DNA of 64,000 nt from Branchipolynoe longqiensis (lineage: Eukaryota > Annelida > Polychaeta > Phyllodocida > Polynoidae): positions 28,353,178-28,417,177 of the forward strand of contig CM059197.1 of NCBI GenBank assembly GCA_030323885.1, read 5' to 3'. Each line of letters begins with the position of its first letter. The first letter of the stretch is position 1. Below the pieces are notes generated by a model. The model saw nothing but the letters and a program-made list of their open reading frames with translations. It was not told where the DNA came from and did no database searches. Positions 63,491 through 64,000 of the stretch are shown here, in pieces. The translations under genes were made by a program, and so were the position numbers.

Positions 63491-64000
63491 ATTTATTTGC
63501 TTGCCTACAAGCGGAAGCACATTCTTTTAGGCCCTAGTGGTCTGTCCTCATCCGGGTGTGTCATGCCGCACAGTTCCCCCTCCCCTGCCTCCGCCCCTGT
63601 CCTTGAGCTGCCTAAACCCAATGAGGTCAGTGGGGCAGCGGGTATCCGCGACATGGCCTAGCCCTGCAGGCATTGGTCGGTGGTAAGGGCCGTAGTGGGT
63701 TGAGTCCAGCCAGCTGATTGCAAAACACACCTACCCGTCGGCACCTAGTGAGTTGTTGAGTGGTTGAATGATTGAGTGCATGAGTAATTGATTGGGGTTT
63801 TACGTACTCGCCACTTCGCAGGTTGTGTATTGACATGGCGACTTCATAGAGCCCAGTCAGCTGATTGAAAAGCAGACCAACTCGATCCCACCCAGTGAGT
63901 GGGTCAGTGATTTAGTGCATGAGTACTTGATTGGGGTTTGACGTCCTCGCGACGCCTCAGGACGGCTATTAACAGGGCTACTTCGTAGTGCTTCCCCTCT
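63491..64000 (-). repeat. SINE-tail-like tandem, running off the window
   Basis: GAGTGCATGAGTAATTGATTGG then GGTTTTACGTACTCGCCAC recurs as TAGTGCATGAGTACTTGATTGG / GGTTTGACGTCCTCGCGAC about 140 bases later, with GCCAGCTGATTG-AAA preceding each. It resembles tails of another SINE type on the minus strand. 63491-63690 is unassigned. Confidence 0.5.

Overview
This is intergenic, repeat-packed DNA from an invertebrate animal. I found no convincing host gene, no rRNA and no stand-alone functional tRNA. The evidence for an animal is a DIRS-type tyrosine-recombinase retrotransposon, 5'-truncated LINEs of RTE type, several families of tRNA-derived SINEs, many short inverted-repeat elements (MITEs) and abundant TA, CA and other satellites. 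One SINE family (8225, 21036 and, complete with its tRNA-like head, 37126-37425) resembles SINEs I know from molluscs and other lophotrochozoans, so a mollusc-like or other lophotrochozoan genome is my best guess; the species cannot be told from this window.

Layout. 0.1-13.3 kb: TTAA-flanked MITEs with internal minisatellites, Tigger-like MITEs, SINEs and AT-rich filler. 13.3-17.6 kb: a 4.26 kb element with about 285 bp terminal inverted repeats. On its minus strand it carries a decayed reading region for an uncharacterised multi-domain metazoan protein family (N-terminal Cys motif, conserved core, Cys-rich CxC-like tail). This is the best candidate for an undescribed mobile system here. 17.6-26.5 kb: SINEs, an octamer array split by a palindromic-ended element, CA-rich and 43 bp satellites, and a GC-rich LTR-like cassette. 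26.7-28.3 kb: a 5'-truncated RTE LINE flanked by direct repeats of about 375 bp, i.e. a very long candidate target duplication. 28.3-34.3 kb: LTR-like repeats, nested MITEs, a 558 bp tandem duplication and AT satellites. 34.6-37.0 kb: scattered collinear remains (gag-like, RT/RNase H, recombinase) of a second tyrosine-recombinase retroelement. 37-52.6 kb: SINEs, MITEs and tandem repeats. 52.69-58.06 kb: a nearly complete DIRS element. 60.5-63.0 kb: a minus-strand multi-exon relic of a second uncharacterised, repeat-associated protein family.

How the parts work together. In the DIRS copy, Gag, RT-RNase H with a Dam-like C-terminal domain, and tyrosine recombinase follow each other between inverted terminal repeats. 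Just inside its right end lies an internal region complementary to both outer ends, the diagnostic circular-junction template of DIRS. The copy has two frame breaks (Gag and start of Pol) and one TGA in the recombinase, so it is recent but probably dead. Most other elements are non-autonomous. Many target TTAA (Kolobok or piggyBac-like), some TA (Tigger or mariner-like), and one family has a 10 bp duplication (Mutator-like). Family and superfamily assignments rest on motif recognition by eye; no searches were run.
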